Origin: Lasiosphaeris hirsuta
Taxonomy: Eukaryota > Ascomycota > Sordariomycetes > Sordariales > Lasiosphaeriaceae
Length of the DNA stretch: 64,000 nt
Assembly: GCA_030549175.1 (NCBI GenBank)
Contig: JAUKUA010000008.1
Location: 558,001 to 622,000, forward strand
Direction of reading: 5' to 3'
In this document: positions 47,098 through 57,059 of the stretch, piece by piece
How positions within the stretch are numbered: the stretch's first letter is position 1
How the letters are laid out: every line of letters begins with the position of its first letter
Notes under the pieces: model-generated
Seen by the model: only the letters and a program-made list of their open reading frames with translations
Told to the model about the DNA's origin: nothing
Database searches by the model: none
Position numbers and translations under genes: made by a program

Positions 47098-48423
47098 TAT
47101 TATATTAGTAAGCTTACCTAGGTCAATAGGATTACTAACCTCCATAACCGAGTTATACTACTGGTACATACTATACACATATATAACCACCTATTAACCT
47201 ATAAGTATCTATCATAGACTAACGTAGAGATGGGAACTATTATAAGAGGATGGCTATAATATGGCTTAACCTCGGAACATACTCCCACGTATAGCTAATA
47301 GCCTATTTAGCCGGTATATAGGTTAGTGGATTCTCCTAAGTACCCACGAGCCACGACGAAATATCTAGAACTACTCATAAGCTAAAGTAGCCGTATAATA
47401 AATCTTACCCGTGCTAAGTAGCATTATCAAACTTTAGATTTGTTATAGACAAGCTACTTAACCTCAGTATCGTAATTAGGACCTATACAGTTAACTAAGA
47501 TCCTATAGTTAGTCTTTCAAATTATAGACCTTCCCGCTATCGCTAGCATTCCTTTAGAAGACTTAGAACCCGACGTTCTCTAAAGTCTAGCTTCAGTAGT
47601 AACAGGTAGTTACGACCTCTGCGTGTAAGTTATGAAGGGAACCGTTACTGTAATAGCCGATATGGGATCGACCTAACAGTGCTATAGCCAACGAAAGTAC
47701 TAAGGACGTGAAGGAATACCTATAGCGATAGATACCATGCTACTAGAGCTATATGGATAAGTACTAATACCGGCCGTAGATTAACGTATGATAGGCCGGC
47801 TTTACTTAGCTTGTAGCCGCTAATTTATAGGGCGTGAGAGACGGGCGGCTAAAAAGGAGATTCGGGACCTACGAGCGGCTAGGAGGATCCTTTAGATATT
47901 TTGGTACCCTTGTATTTTATACATAGCCTTCCATAAGTAGGACAGATATACTACGATGGATCCTCGAGAGGAAGAAGCTCCCTAGTTCTCTTTAGACAAA
48001 CCTAGAATGATTATTAGTTGAACTTCAGTGAAGCTAAGGGGTAATATAACCTTATGAACCCTTTTATTTCTCCTGACTTATAACTATGAAGTATTATGTC
48101 TTATCTTCTGTTGGATCATTCTATCTCCCTAAACCTCCTTTTCTCTGGCTCTCTACCACTTTATATTACGACAGTTAACTCCTTTACCGTCCGTTCTAAA
48201 GCTTTGAATCGGACCTTGTGCTTATTAGCCTTGTGAAGATCAACTCCCTAAGTTCGTCATGTGAAAGCTCTAAACTAGACCAACAGCAATTGTCGGGGTG
48301 GTTCGCTAAACGGTTAAGTCGAGAGTTAGGAAAAGGTTAAAGCTCTACAGTCTAAATCCTTCATCTGATATCTCACCTTGTGGTTGTTACACCTCAGACC
48401 TTCTTAGGCTGGCCTGTGTCACA
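47098..48423 (+). repeat. 3' LTR of the family A chromovirus
   Basis: It starts TATTATATTAG, the form TGTCACACTGG takes after C-to-T/G-to-A changes, and ends TGTCACA. The last 300 bp are nearly unmutated while the first 200 bp are strongly altered, so RIP damage is uneven within one LTR. Confidence 0.9.
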
Positions 48424-50758
48424 GCCAAAGTAACAAATTTGATATAGTAGATAATATATCTATTTAGTCAACTACTTAACTAACTTAATCTACTATTAAT
48501 AGTTAATATAATAAGTATAAGGGTAATATTAATAAACTAGCAAATAAATACTATTATCTCTTGATAATAAAAGCTTCTTATTTAAAACCTACAACTTATA
48601 AACAGGCTATAACAAGCCAAGAAAAAGACCTATAGCTAAAAGCTATAAAGTCTAAAGTAGTAGAAATGGAAGATTAGAACACTTAGTTCTTTATAGATTT
48701 ACTAGAGGGCCATATAGCCTTAGGAGGACGTTAGATTTATAAATTAAAGACCAACAGCTAAAACAGCCCTATAAAGTATAAGGTTAAATAGGTTGTTTAA
48801 GGATTTAATCAAGTACTAGGAATAGATTGCCTAGATACCTTTAGTATAACGTACTAGTTAGAAACCTACTACAAGGTATTTATTATTATATTATAATAAA
48901 AATGGTACTTCCGTTAATGCAACGTGAAAAACATCTTTATACATACTAACATAGATAAAGAGATCTATATAATCTAGCCCATTAGATTTGAATGGTATAA
49001 TAGTAATAGTAAAAGGATAGTATGTAAGCTAAATAAAGCTTTCTATAGCCTAAAACAGTTACCTGGACTATGGTACATATATCTAAAAGAGCAGCTACTG
49101 AAACTCGGTTTTATATGACGAAGGTTCTTTTATATATACTAAATATAGTATAATACTGCTATACTACGTTAACGATATAATAGCTGTAGGGCTAAATATC
49201 GATATATTAAAAGAGCTACTAGAAAAACAAGCTAGTAAAAGAATCAACTTACAAAGTCTTAGTAAGCTAAATACATTTCTAGGACTAGAAATAGATTTAA
49301 AACAAGGAGATAGCCTTAGAATCTATTAAGCAAAGTATACCTTAAATCTACTAGCTAGATTTAACAAAGAAAAGGTATATAAATATTCTACTCCTTATGG
49401 GACAGGCCTTAAATTAGAAAAATCTAATAGTACTACTTCAAATCAAGAGATATAACTATATTAGTAAAAGATTGGCTCATTATTATCCTAGCTTTAAAAA
49501 TAAGACTAGATATTAATTGTGTAGTGAACTACTGTACTAGGTTCGCTTCAAACCTAAACAAAGCCTATTGGAAGGCCTTGGATAGAATCTGGGGATATTT
49601 AAATTATAGGCTTAGCCTTAGTTTAAATTACACTACTAAGAATATTACTTCTAGTAAACAGCTTCTAAACTCTGGCTTGATTAGATATTTAGATATAGCC
49701 TAGGTAGGCGATCTGACTCTTAGACGTAGTACTATAGCATATGTTTACTTCTTATTTAGTAATCTAATTAGTTAGTATAGTACCTTATAGAAAATACAAG
49801 CGTTAAGTAGTACAGAAGCCAAATATCAGGCCTTGCGAGATGTTGGGAAAGAAACCCAGTATCTTAACCACTCTCTTACAGAGTTGCTAAGGCTACTATA
49901 GTTAAATTGAAACTTAAAGGTTCCTATATTAATAACTGATAGTAAATCAGCTCAAAGTCTAGCTGAAAACGTAGTATTTCACAAGCGTACTAAGTACATC
50001 GATGTAGCGTTTTACTATATCCGCACACAGATGGAAAACAACGAATAGGTTATGACTTATACAAGTAGTAAAACTAATCTGGCCAACCCTCTTACAAAAG
50101 GAGTGGAAATAAATCAATTCACTGGTTACTGTGAACAACTAGGTCTTATTAGCTTTTAATAATTAGTTATAAAACTATTTTATTATGCCATTAGCAACTA
50201 CTATAGATAAGGAAGTCTGTGATAGCTTAGCTTGTATGGGAACTATAAATAGTATGTTGGAAAAGATCTTTAATAAACCGTGAATTTAAAGTGTTTTTTG
50301 AAAGCGTCGAGTTCAGCAGTCTGCTCTCCAGCTAATTTTCACTTATAAGGTTGAAATTCCTAATGGGTTGAAACTCCTATAAAGGCTATAAGCTAAACAA
50401 CAGGTTGAAAATCCTGATTTATATAGAGCTTTATAACTATATAGCAGTGGTTTGAGTAAACTAGATAATACTCTAAGTAACTACTATCTACCTTAAGAGG
50501 GGATGTAACAACCACTGTAAACTACATCAAGGCTGTGCATAAGCATTAGCTCCACGCAAGGCGTTCTTGCAAGGCTGTGCGTAAGCACAGCCTGTAAGCA
50601 AGGCATACTGCAAAAGCTCAAAAGCTCTATATATACTACTGTGCTCCCCAGATAGATTAAAATTGATCATGCACTTCACAGCACTCTTTCTTCCACCTAT
50701 TATTGTGACTCCACTTCACCTCCATTACTTCCACCACCTCCTTTGAAAGAATACCTAA
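48424..50758 (+). mobile_element. Ty1/copia retrotransposon relic (RT, RNase H and 3' LTR)
   Basis: The plus strand reads copia reverse transcriptase (KYKVK.VV.GFNQVLGIDC near 48780-48830 and LLYYVNDIIAVG near 49155-49190, where active elements have YVDD). Copia RNase H follows (LSSTEAKYQALRDVGKETQY near 49800, then TDSKSAQSLAENVVFHKRTK and LANPLTKGV near 50080). A polypurine tract aagagggga precedes TGTAACAACCACTG at 50504, the probable 3' LTR start, which contains a tatatatac box near 50630. The 5' half (gag, protease, integrase) is missing at the border with the family A element, and a solo LTR cuts the 3' end at 50758. Confidence 0.8.
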
Positions 50759-51901
50759 TGTTACACTGGTAGACTTACCTAAGGTCAACAGGGTAGATCA
50801 CCTCCTTAACCTAGGCCCACCGTAATAGCTACAAAGGTAGCTACATCGTGACTCAACCTATAAGACACACACATACACCATAATCAAAGCGTGACTAGGC
50901 ACCCCCTAGCCTGTACGTAAGTCGATAGGTCCCCAGCTTAGGCCGGGATCTTAGATACTACTTACAAGTTAAGCCAACCCACTATGAGGGCCTAGCTCGT
51001 AGGCTGTAACGTCACTAGACCTCAGGTTCGGTACGAGCAGCTACATAGTCTCAGCATCGTGGTTAGGAACTACATTAGCTAGCCAGGAGACCTACATGAT
51101 ATTTCAATAGGACTTTCGAGGACAGGTCTCCTAGTTATCACGATGGTTCCAATGGATAACCTAAACCCCGACGTTCTCCGGAGTCTAACCTCAGTAGTAA
51201 CAGGTAGCAATAACAAAGCCCAACTGGGCTCTAAGGAGTCATAAAGGGAACCGTCGTTATCCGACGTAAGTACCGAAGACGTGAAGGAACTTCCGTAGTT
51301 GTAGCCACTATACCATCGGAGTTAGTACTAATACCACCCGTGGACTACTAAGAGAAAGGTCAGCAACACATAGTAGGAACATTAATTAGTAAGGCACGAG
51401 AGATAGGTATCTAAGACCCTGGCCGGTAAAGTAGCTAAGGAAGGATCTTTAGGTATCTTAATATTCTTGTATATTATACACAGCCCCTATAAAAGAGACG
51501 AAGGCCTTACAATAGATCTTTGAGAGAAAGAAGCTCCCCAGTCCTTTTTGGAAATTGCCTAGAAAGATTATCAGTTGAACTTCAGTAAAGCTGAGGGATA
51601 ATACAACCTTATAAACCCTTCTGTTTCTCATTAACTTATAACTACGAAGTATCGTCTGTTATCTTCCTTGTGATCGTTTTATCTCCTTACATCTACCTTC
51701 TCTCCCATAACTACTAGGACTTTAGGTTATGAAGATTAGTTCCCTCACTTCGTGTAAAAGCTCTGAATGAGACTAACACTATTACTAGCCTGGAGTAAAC
51801 AGTTAAGTTGGTCTAGATCATAGCTCTACAGTTTGGTTATACGAAAGGTAACACACTTTGTGATTGCCACACCCCAGTTTCGGTGACTGGCCTGTGTCAT
51901 A
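50759..51901 (+). repeat. Solo LTR, family B, with perfect CCTAA target duplication
   Basis: It starts TGTTACACTGG and ends TGTCATA. It is flanked by CCTAA at 50754-50758 and CCTAA at 51902-51906. The 1143 bp match the copy at 38301-39444. The intact duplication shows that a whole element inserted here and later lost its interior by LTR-LTR recombination. Confidence 0.9.
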
Positions 51902-52992
51902 CCTAACTATAAGGTTTATCAAAGAAACTAAATCAAAGGTAAGATATCTTATCTTATTTGTCCCAAAGAAAGGAATAACAAAGCTAAGATTAGTAATTGA
52001 TTACCGAACACTAAACGAAGACACTATTAAAAACCGATATCTATTACCGCTAATCTCCGAGATGAGAGAACGAATAGCGGGGGTATAATGGTTTACGTCT
52101 CTTGATTTCCCCTAGGGGTATAACCACATTTGAATTAGGAAGGGCAACAAGTACAAAATAGCCTTTAGGACACATTATGGCCAGTTTTAGTACAAAGTGA
52201 TACCATTCGGGCTTATAAATACTTCTATAATATTCTAAAGTATAGTTACCGCGAATTACGCAGCTTCCTCAACAAGTTTATTTTTATATATCTAAATGAT
52301 ATTCTAATATACTTAAAACCCTTAAAGGAACACAGAAAGTACGTACACTAAGTACTTAAAATTTTAGAAGAAAGAAACTCTCCGTACACCCAGGGAAGAG
52401 ACAGTTCCACGTCCAAAAACTTATCTACCTAGGATATAAGATAACACTAGGATAGTTTGAAATAGACCTAGCTAAACTAGAGGCCGTACAGAGCTAGCCC
52501 ATACCAACGAAGTAGAAAGACGTCTAAGCCTTTATAGGATTTACAAACTACTACCGACAATTCATTAAGTCTTACGGAAAAATCACAAAACTAATGTATG
52601 AACTAATGGGAATAGGAGCCGAGTTCAAATAGACAAACCTATATGAAAAATCTTTTAAGAAGCTTAAGAAAGCCTTCAAGGTAACCCCCATTATAGCACT
52701 CCTAGACAACAACAAACCATATATCGTCGAAGCAGACTCATCGGACTACGCCAGCGGAGGAACCCTCAGCTAACACTCGGAAGACGGCAAGCTACACCTG
52801 GTAGCATTCCTCTCCAAGGGAATCCGAGGACCTGCCCTTCGTTACAATGTAGGAGATAAGGAACTAATAGTAATCGTAAGATACTTTGAAGAATGGGCAC
52901 CATACCTAAGCGGCACAGAGGAACCTATGAAGATCTTCACAGACCACCAAAACCTCAGTACGCTCCTCGAGAGCCCGAGATTAAGCCTCTAG

Positions 52993-53292
52993 TCACAAGA
53001 GTTTGGATAGGGTATCCTTCTTCTCCTGATCAAGACGGCTTTTTTCGTCAAGGACGCGATGGAGGGCTTCGGGATCATTGCCATATACATTACAACCTCT
53101 CGCATTCACACGAAGGCAGGGCCCATAAGATTCGCTACGACTCGCGACCTTACAGGACGATTCAATACCGTGCGATTTGTAACGAAAACAACTAACGGGC
53201 ATTACGATTCTAAAAATTGAGATGAAGTCGGCAAAGTCGTGACGACGGGCGGTAAAGGGACGAGGTTTTTTAGTAACACGATTGTTAGGCAT
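52993..53292 (-). CDS. Antisense Cys-rich small ORF inside the family C element, 99 aa
   Basis: An open frame on the strand opposite to pol starts MPNNRVTKKPRPFTARRHDF and continues DFADFISIFRIVMPVSCFRY. It carries spaced cysteines (VSCFRYK.., SSCKV, GPCLRVNARGC) and a charged, probably helical C-terminus (ALHRVLDEKSRLDQEKKD). The layout DF-x-D/S-xFR-x2-xPVxC-x2-C...C-x-V...C-x2-C resembles small proteins that I recall lying in reverse orientation near the 3' LTR of many ascomycete Ty3 elements. One CxxC partner appears changed to Tyr, compatible with a G-to-A transition. Function is unknown; a zinc-ribbon-like or regulatory role is inference. Confidence 0.5.
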   Translation of the reverse strand: MPNNRVTKKPRPFTARRHDFADFISIFRIVMPVSCFRYKSHGIESSCKVASRSESYGPCLRVNARGCNVYGNDPEALHRVLDEKSRLDQEKKDTLSKLL

Positions 53293-53362
53293 GATGAAGA
53301 AGGGAGAAAGAGGCTTACCCCGTAGTCCTTTGTAGAAAAAGAACCTGGGAGAAGGAGGCGCG

Positions 53363-53836
53363 TGTCACATCCCACTTCGTGTCAAGGAGTCATGTGACAT
53401 GGAGTATACGATTAGACGGCGGAACAACCAATCAACAACGACGCTACTACGCTCCCTCCACTCTGTCGCAGAGCAACAGAGCAAGTAAGAAAGGATGCTA
53501 CTACTCTCTCATCACTCCCGCGTAGAGCAGTAGGGCAGGCAGATCAAAGGATATAATCTACTTGGTACGACTACATACTAGATAGATACAAATAGCCAAC
53601 GTGTAGACACCTTGGAGCGTGAGGATTCCTATTCCTCACGTAAGCAATGATGTTCTGTTATATCCCAAAGTATTACTTCACAACTTTGGTAATAACAATC
53701 TATTTAACAGAGTATGACCCGTGTCTGAGAGCCTTGCCTTCGAATTGATGCATCCCCTTCATCCACTTAGGCGTTCTACCTTACGATCTGTCATTCAACA
53801 CTGGGTAACCCACTACTCAGTGCACAAGTTGTAACA
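53363..53836 (+). repeat. LTR of family C (474 bp)
   Basis: It runs from TGTCACATCCC to TTGTAACA, with the standard TG...CA ends, preceded by a purine-rich tract. It is unrelated to LTR families A and B apart from the first seven bases. No partner LTR is in the window. Confidence 0.7.
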
Positions 53837-54530
53837 GGTTTTTTGCTTTGATTATAGAAAAGAATATCCAGGGGGGTTTTGCTGGAGCCGGCCTTGTGCC
53901 GTACGACCCAGAGAGGGTAATATCTAAGCTAGATATATGTATTCGGGCCCTAATACTCCCAGCCTTAAGCTTATCTATAGTACTACCTTAGGTCTCCCAA
54001 ATGCTACATAACCCTTGAGAAGCCACCTCATAGTTAGTACTTATCAAAACTCGAATTTCTAACTATCAGGGTAGCTTTCTAACCCTAATGCTGACTACTG
54101 TGGACTAATTTGCTAAAGGAACGATGGCAATAATACACGAGGTATCTCTTCTCTGTACAGAGGTCTCATCGCTATGTAAGGCTAATGAGGGGCTTAGTAA
54201 ATGACGAAGAGCTAAAAGAACACGTATGCGGTTTGGAGGGTCACTTACTGTATAAGAGGTACAGAATCTACTAGATCAGAAGGCTATGGGTAAGTAGGTA
54301 ATGTAGGAAATACGACAAAATGGTAGTAGTGTAGGGGGGTCTCGTACGAAGATTTGGTACTATAGCGTATGTGGTAAGCCTAGTCATAGTGCACGTACGT
54401 ACAAGGAGGTTGCAGAATCGCGTAATTTATCTGTTTCCAATTCAGTTATTATTATTTCCTAGTGTTGTGGTTGTGTAATTGAGGATAGTTGTGGTGGGGT
54501 AGGGGAAAATCCGCCGTTCGCTTATATCCG
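53837..54530 (+). mobile_element. Pogo/Fot1-like transposase C-terminal region, RIP-altered
   Basis: The plus strand reads AGLVPYDPERV followed by altered forms of the typical SKLD/RTP, QTPHN and ANEALSKRRRAK segments. The zinc knuckle region and 3' end match 37396-37690. Stops occur throughout. The 5' part of the transposase and its DDE residues are missing because the element abuts LTR family C. The end is near gcttataacata. Confidence 0.7.
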
Positions 54531-57050
54531 CCGCTTGCTTATAACATACATTATACCGTAAAACTATTATTATTTTACAGGGTATATAATATACTATTCA
54601 GTTTAGGAGCATATCTAAAAGCGTGGAAGGAGTGTATTAGTATAATACTTTCAAAGATAAAAATCTAAACTACGTAGTTAGTAAAGCCTACTGACCTATA
54701 ACACTTCTAAACTACTTAAGTTACTTAAGAAGATTTTCACTACTAAACTTGGTTATTTGGGAAATAGTAGAACAGATCTATTACATACTTCATAACTAGG
54801 CAGCAGGAAGCAACGCTTAGCAGTAGATACAGTACTATTATTACAGTACTATATTCAACAGTAGAAGGCCTATAACAAAAGATTCATCACTTCTACTCTC
54901 TTTCTAGATATAATGGTACTTTTGACCATATCCCTAAAAGATAATTACTAGCTATCCTACGTAGCTGAGAACTACTAGAAAACCTAATTTACTAGGTAGG
55001 CTCCTTTTATACTGGCCAGGGGGTTTAAATAGCCTTTAAAGGCTAATGCTAAGCCAGTAAACCTATAACAACATAGGTCCCCTAGGGGTCTCCTATCTTA
55101 CCTATACTCTTTCTACCATACTTAGAAGTCATTGTCCCTACCTATAGCTTCTAACTATCTTATATCAACGACTATAGCATTTCAGTTGCGTTAACCTCAA
55201 TAACAAGAAACTGTAGGCTCCTAGAATCCATTCTATAGAACCTCATTCAGTTAGCTAAACAAAAGGCTGTTCAGTTTGACGCCGTAAAAACGAAGTTAAT
55301 TCATTTCTTTACTAAAAAGCTACCTTTAGGGGATATTGTTACCATTAGTGACTTGGAAGTCGTACCAGCTGCTAAGCTCATAAAGTAGCTCGGTATTATT
55401 CTTAATTGAAAACTTGATTTCAAACCCTATGTAGAGACAAAGATCAACGTAGCCACAGCGGCCTACTTTGACTTATAACGCCTTAATACTATGCAAAATG
55501 GCCTATCATTCGGAGCCCTACGTCAATTATACGTAGCTTATATTACCTCTATAGCTGATTTTAGAGTTCAGATACGGTAGATAAGAAAACGGCAAAACGT
55601 ACTGGTTAAAAAATATTAGAAACTGGAAAACATAGCCACAAAACAGATGCTTAGAGCATTCAAAGAATCTCCCTATAAGGCTCTGGAAATTGAGGCTACA
55701 ATCTCACCCCCTGAAGTTAGATTCGAAAAGGCCTGTACAGCTACTGCCTATGAATACTACTCTTCCAAAGAGGTTACCCTGTGAAAAAAGCCATCTATAA
55801 GGAGCTACAGGACAATCTACAAGACGATATAGAAGACTATGACCTAATCCAAAGCCGACAACCTACTATATAACTCCTGAGCCTAGCCTACAGGCTTAAT
55901 AAGCTCGTCACAACTAAATAGAACATTGAAAAGCCCATGGCCTACTAGGCTAAGCCATTGGAAAAAGAAATCGAAGCAACAATACACATCACAAAAACAG
56001 GGAAAAAGGAGGCTAAAATGGAGGTGGTAGATACTGAAGTTATAGGAGTGGTAAAAAGTTTTAAACTAGCAAACCACATATTTTGTAATCAGTCAAATAC
56101 CTTTCACTACTTCGTCAATAGCTAGGCCATAATCATGAAACTGCAAGGATACACCAACTACATATGACAAGCCTAAAGACTATTACAATCACAAGCCCAC
56201 AAAGGCTATAAAGCCCAGATCCACTAGTACCCAAGCCATATAAACATCACCAGCAACGAAATAGCAGATCAACTGGCCAAAAGAGACCTAGATAAACAAC
56301 CTATTAAAACAGACTGATGTGTCTCTCTAGCCTACCTTCGAAGATAGGCCAAGCAGGCTATAAAAGAAGCATGGAAATCCGACTGGCTGAATGAAGAGAA
56401 CCGAGAGACTCAAGGCCCAAGATCAAGAGGCCTGGGCACATACTATAGGAGGGTGACGAGGGACCATGTATCCTTTAGCCTAAAGCCTTCCATACCGACT
56501 ATGCCTAGACTCAATCAATCAGCATATATCCAACTGAAAACGGGAATTGGCCTTTTAGCCACATATCCCACCAAAATTAGAAAGGTTGACAGTGAGCTAT
56601 GCCACTGTAACACCTCGAAACAAACACCTACATACCTGTTACTACAGTATGTAAGATACACCAAAAAACGGAGGGAAATGCAAAGAAGCCCAAGAGGCAT
56701 ACCCCTTACACTACAAACTCTATTCTGCACAACTCAAGGCCGGAACGCCCTGGCTAAATCCCTCTGTATTACAGGGGTTTGTACTATGAACTAGTTTGTG
56801 GAAGAGCAATAGATTGGACTGCTTACTTACTGCTTCTTCTTCTATATCTACTTCCCTCGTACCTCATACCCCACTTTTTCTATTTCCTTACTACTTTCCT
56901 TTTATCTTTTACCTAGAATCAGGGATGGCTACAGTATTGCCCTGGCTTACACATACCTACTTACGTCGACGACTTTACACTATGACAACAGTTAGGCCAC
57001 TACTTGTAATTCAGCTTTGCTATCTCTATTTCCTTACAACATCTAGGTAG
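54531..57050 (+). mobile_element. LINE (non-LTR) retrotransposon relic
   Basis: Plus-strand pieces give reverse transcriptase (altered KPDY..AYRPITLL near 54660-54700) and its C-terminal region (IILN.KLDFKPYVETKI and ATAAYFDL at 55390-55480; then RQLYVAYITSIADF and ALEIEATISPPEVRFEKA at 55520-55740). An RNase H end with SNEIADQLAKRDLD (56250-56290) and a terminal Cys-His region with LCHCNTSKQTPTYLLLQ (56600-56650) follow. This order is typical of fungal Tad/I-like LINEs. Several internal stops make it inactive. The 5' end and endonuclease are absent. Confidence 0.8.
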
Positions 57051-57059
57051 AGAGTCTGC

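Larger units (their letters stand above)
39747..48423 (+). mobile_element. Full-length Ty3-type chromovirus retrotransposon (family A), inactivated
   Basis: Two 1326-bp LTRs (39747-41072 and 47098-48423) enclose about 6 kb. In plus-strand order: gag about 42480-43420 with a degraded zinc knuckle near 43270-43320; protease-like LLDLRALGLVISKDLV near 43760; reverse transcriptase 44390-44790 (LVDYYKIN, then FEFNIISFGFINVSITF); RNase H 45050-45560; integrase about 45800-46500; and a chromodomain near 46900-47040 (VEYYVK.KKYPDKKD). A polypurine tract (aggagggaggatgg) stands directly before the 3' LTR. Stops fill every domain and most can be explained by C-to-T or G-to-A changes. No matching 5-bp duplication is seen (ATACG versus GCCAA), so one side has probably been rearranged. 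Confidence 0.9.
51902..53836 (+). mobile_element. Ty3-type retrotransposon relic, family C
   Basis: It begins abruptly within reverse transcriptase (ILFVPKKGITKLRLVIDYRT at about 51945-52005, then IKNRYLLPLI, AFRTHYGQF and IYLNDILIYL near 52290). It continues into RNase H (PYIVEADSSDYASGGTL, then VAFLSKGIRGPA and IFTDHQNLSTLLES, 52720-52975). Integrase is not found. A reverse-strand ORF (52993-53292) and a polypurine-like tract ending in ggagaaggaggcgcg precede an LTR at 53363-53836. The RNase H part is barely mutated, whereas the RT part has several stops. Confidence 0.85.

Noticed and set aside
39742..48428. Target-site duplication for the full-length family A element
   Set aside because: The flanks ATACG and GCCAA do not match even allowing for RIP transitions, so no duplication is claimed.
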